The position numbers were made by a program, and so were the translations under genes. A stretch of 64,000 nucleotides of DNA from Galbula dea (Eukaryota; Chordata; Aves; Piciformes; Galbulidae), in the NCBI GenBank assembly GCA_013399015.1, contig VWZX01001051.1, positions 496,001-560,000 of the forward strand, given 5' to 3'. Below, in pieces: positions 61,401 to 64,000 of the stretch (position 1 is its first letter; every line of letters starts with the position of its first letter). The notes under the pieces were generated by a model. The model was given only the letters and a program-made list of their open reading frames with translations. It was not told where the DNA came from and made no database searches.

Positions 61401-63355
61401 ATTACTTCTTTTATTAAAATTATTCATTTAGGATTTTAGTGTAGGAGTTCCCAGTTTTGTGGCGTTTCAAGAATCTTAAGATTTATTTCTTCAGTTTGCT
61501 GTTCCTCCACTTTCCACACCTAGGCCCTGAAAGCAGATTTTCATTGTTTTCTGCCTGATTAATATGTTTACATTCCTTGGAAAAACAGAGGTTCACCAGG
61601 CCAAACTTTTAGTTGGCATTGAGGATAACCCCAGCATTCAAATCCTGCCCTGTGTTGGTCTTTCTTTTTTCACTGGGTACTGAATATTTATTACAGGAGG
61701 AGAAATACAGTTCCAGTCAGTTTCTCATCTTCAGCTTTTGAAGTTTTTAAATAATAAGATTCAACTTTGAGATAAAATAAAGTATATATCTATATTTTTC
61801 AAGAAGACTTACTGCTATAAGTCACAGCACAGAACTGTGTTTAAGGCTCAGTAGGAAGCTTGACATCAGAAGTCCCTTACTGTCACATTTGCCTATGCAA
61901 ATGGAGGTATTGGTCAGAATTAAGCAAAAGTGGTATGTTGGATTTACTAATAAGGCAATTAGTAAACAGAAGGGCAATAGGACAACTCATATGAGTAAAG
62001 TAAGTGAGATTTACTAGCTCAGATTTGTAACTAAGGTGATAAAATCCGTATGGTTATATTGGCATGATGCCCCATTAGACTGGCTGGGAAGCAAAGTTCT
62101 CCTTAGACTAATCTGATAACCTTGTTATATCTTGGTGTAGTATTCCAGCTAGTTTGTTCAGAATTACTGCACCTCTGGTTTAGCAGTGGCACTCATCCAG
62201 TAGCAAATATGGAATTGTGCATATTAACTGAATTCCTTCAGATTTTCACACATTTATGTGTGGCTTGATTTACACTTTTTCATTAAAATTTACGCTTCTG
62301 GATGCTAATTATTAAAGTTTCTGCATTTTATCTTTTTTTCAGATATTGGGGTAGATTATAATGTCAGCTGAACCAGTCCAGCTTACCTGAATTTTGGGGC
62401 TTTGTAGCATTTGCAAGAATCTTTTGCTGTACCTTTCCATCCCTTTTGCATTGTACCAGCAATGAAAAGCCACATAAAATAATGATAAAAAATTCCACTA
62501 AGTGAGTACCTCTATCACTGTTTGGAAAGCATTACCTTGCTTCATTCAAAGATGACAGTATGGCATAGTGACTTTTTTATATTTTACATAGTTTTGCTTT
62601 CCCTCTTCTGGTTTCAGGATTGTATCTATAATGATGAGCTGAGAGAAGGATTTGTAATATGAGTAAATTAGGGGAAAAAATTGAATTTCAAAAGACAGGC
62701 TGCCTGCTTTCTGTCTTGCCGCTATGCTGTATTAGGCATTGAGAAAGTTCAGCAGAAAAGCTTAAGATAGCAGTAAACACAGAAAATATTTGTTTATATA
62801 AAATTACCCTACTGTGTTAAAATACATGCTGGTTTTTAGGGTGAATGTAACCAGAAATTATGCAAATTTTGAAAAACAATGAAGTTTCATTTATCACTTT
62901 ACCATAAGTGATTCAAGCATTGCTCTGTTGCTTGCAAGCCCTGGATGGCATGAATGAGAAGTTTTGGAATGATTACCTTGTCACTCAGCAGATGGCCTTC
63001 ATTAATGGCAATTATGTGAATTTGTGCAAGAATTATCTGAGAGAAGGCATTATTAAGTCTCTGTGCAATTACTAAGTCCCTGCAACATCCATGACTTCAC
63101 TGCAGGAGATTTAAAACAGCTGCTGTTGTCACTTTTTTTTTAGCTGCCTAGAGCTAAATACATGGATTTAACAGATGTAGTACCCCAGAATCTGGGGCCA
63201 GACCATATCACTGGTCTTTAATCAGTACTTTCTCCCATTAGATTTGATTAAAGATCAGTTTTCAGAGTTGTCTGATGGCTATATATCTACTCATGTTTGT
63301 GCTCTGCTTGCATAGTTAGGTCTTTCACAAAAGATAAATATTGCAGAGTCCTGCA

Positions 63356-63390
63356 ATATATAGAATCTCTATATAGAATATATAGAATCA
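63356..63390. repeat. Short ATATAGAAT cluster
   Basis: ATATAGAAT occurs three times within 35 bp, separated by CTCT or overlapping. A small local tandem expansion. Confidence 0.75.
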
Positions 63391-64000
63391 AAGCAATGAC
63401 ATATCTTGTTCATGTTACAGTTTATCTGGATAGCAGTACCAGATTTACTAAAATTCTCTATGAGTGGTGCTCATGTGGTGCTTAGTTCTGCACAGAGCTG
63501 CAATTGCATGTGGTGCAGAAGGTGACTCCAGTGGAACATGTGTGTTGCACCTCAGCATATTTGTTTTCCTCAAACTAAATGATCATTTTAGTTTAGTATT
63601 GCAGTATCATATTTGATTACATAAAACTCTTAAAAATAAACAGAACAGCCTCTGCTGCAGTTCATCTCAAGCCTTCTTTTTCCTCTGGAGAGGAATCAGT
63701 GGCAAGGTGAACTACGGAGGAGTATTTTTGATGACAGGCTGTTGGAAGCCACTGCGCCACTGTTTCTGCCTTCATGGAGCTTCAGTATCCCCCTGCTTCC
63801 TCTTGACCAATGTCAGTGATGAGATTCCTGAGAAATGCTGCTCAATCTCCATTTCTTAATTGTGCCTTCAGAAAAGAAAAATTGTAAAGCTGTTTTAAAA
63901 CTCCATTTTAGCTCCATATTTTGTTGTTATTTAAGGCACGGAACATCAATAGTTTCCTTCTTTCTTCCTGCCTTCTTGGCTCAATAGGAACTCTTGAGAT

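Larger units (their letters stand above)
56381..64000 (+). other. LIN7A: LIN7A intron 2 (partial, runs off the right edge)
   Basis: It begins with donor GTATGA and has no matching acceptor-exon in the window that encodes the remaining L27 or PDZ residues. The sequence is AT-rich, with a T run at 58401-58417, a TTTC run at 60594 and a small repeated ATATAGAAT cluster at 63356-63390. The longest open frame on the sense strand (58771-59169) lacks an ATG start and resembles nothing known. I see no CR1 tail here. Confidence 0.85.

Noticed and set aside
56381..64000. Bird counterparts of the mammalian miR-617/miR-618 hairpins hosted by LIN7A
   Set aside because: Reading through the introns I found no stretch matching the mature sequences as I remember them. 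They may be mammal-specific or lie in a later intron.

Overview
This window is vertebrate nuclear DNA, almost certainly from a bird. It has CR1 LINE fragments ending in the avian-type octamer tail (ATTCTGTG repeated), one piece that resembles an avian endogenous-retrovirus LTR, AT-rich intergenic and intronic DNA, and one sharp CpG island. Nothing in it looks prokaryotic: there are no dense ORFs, operons, CRISPR arrays or insertion sequences. I cannot name the species.

The one host gene I can support is LIN7A (Veli-1/MALS-1), on the + strand. Coding exon 1 (35056-35098) lies in a CpG island (about 34340-35760) and encodes the LIN7A-specific amino terminus. Intron 1 runs about 21.2 kb. Coding exon 2 (56262-56380) encodes the first two thirds of the L27 domain. 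Intron 2 then runs past the right edge, so exon 3 onward, including the PDZ domain, is outside the window. The exon junctions join in phase (1 nt + 2 nt giving Asp), with good donor, branch-point and acceptor signals.

Layout: 1-34 kb is non-coding DNA upstream of LIN7A, with an LTR-like fragment (about 6.07-6.71 kb) abutting a CR1 copy (6.7-7.8 kb), further CR1 copies at 16.9, 19.3, 22.6 and 32.0 kb, and several microsatellites. 34.3-35.8 kb is the promoter island and first exon. 35.1-56.3 kb is intron 1, holding the longest CR1 (39.0-40.6 kb, antisense, with a 273-residue open reverse-transcriptase segment), a 167-bp tandem duplication at 44.1-44.4 kb, two CR1 tails in inverted orientation (47.3 and 48.5 kb) and a CR1 3'-end relic at 54.6 kb. 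56.4-64 kb is intron 2, without a recognisable gene.

I did not find an undescribed biological system. The observations most worth checking are an open in-frame extension upstream of the LIN7A start, a 185-codon open frame at 19.9-20.5 kb in AT-rich DNA, and inverted same-subfamily CR1 tails inside intron 1 that could pair in the pre-mRNA.
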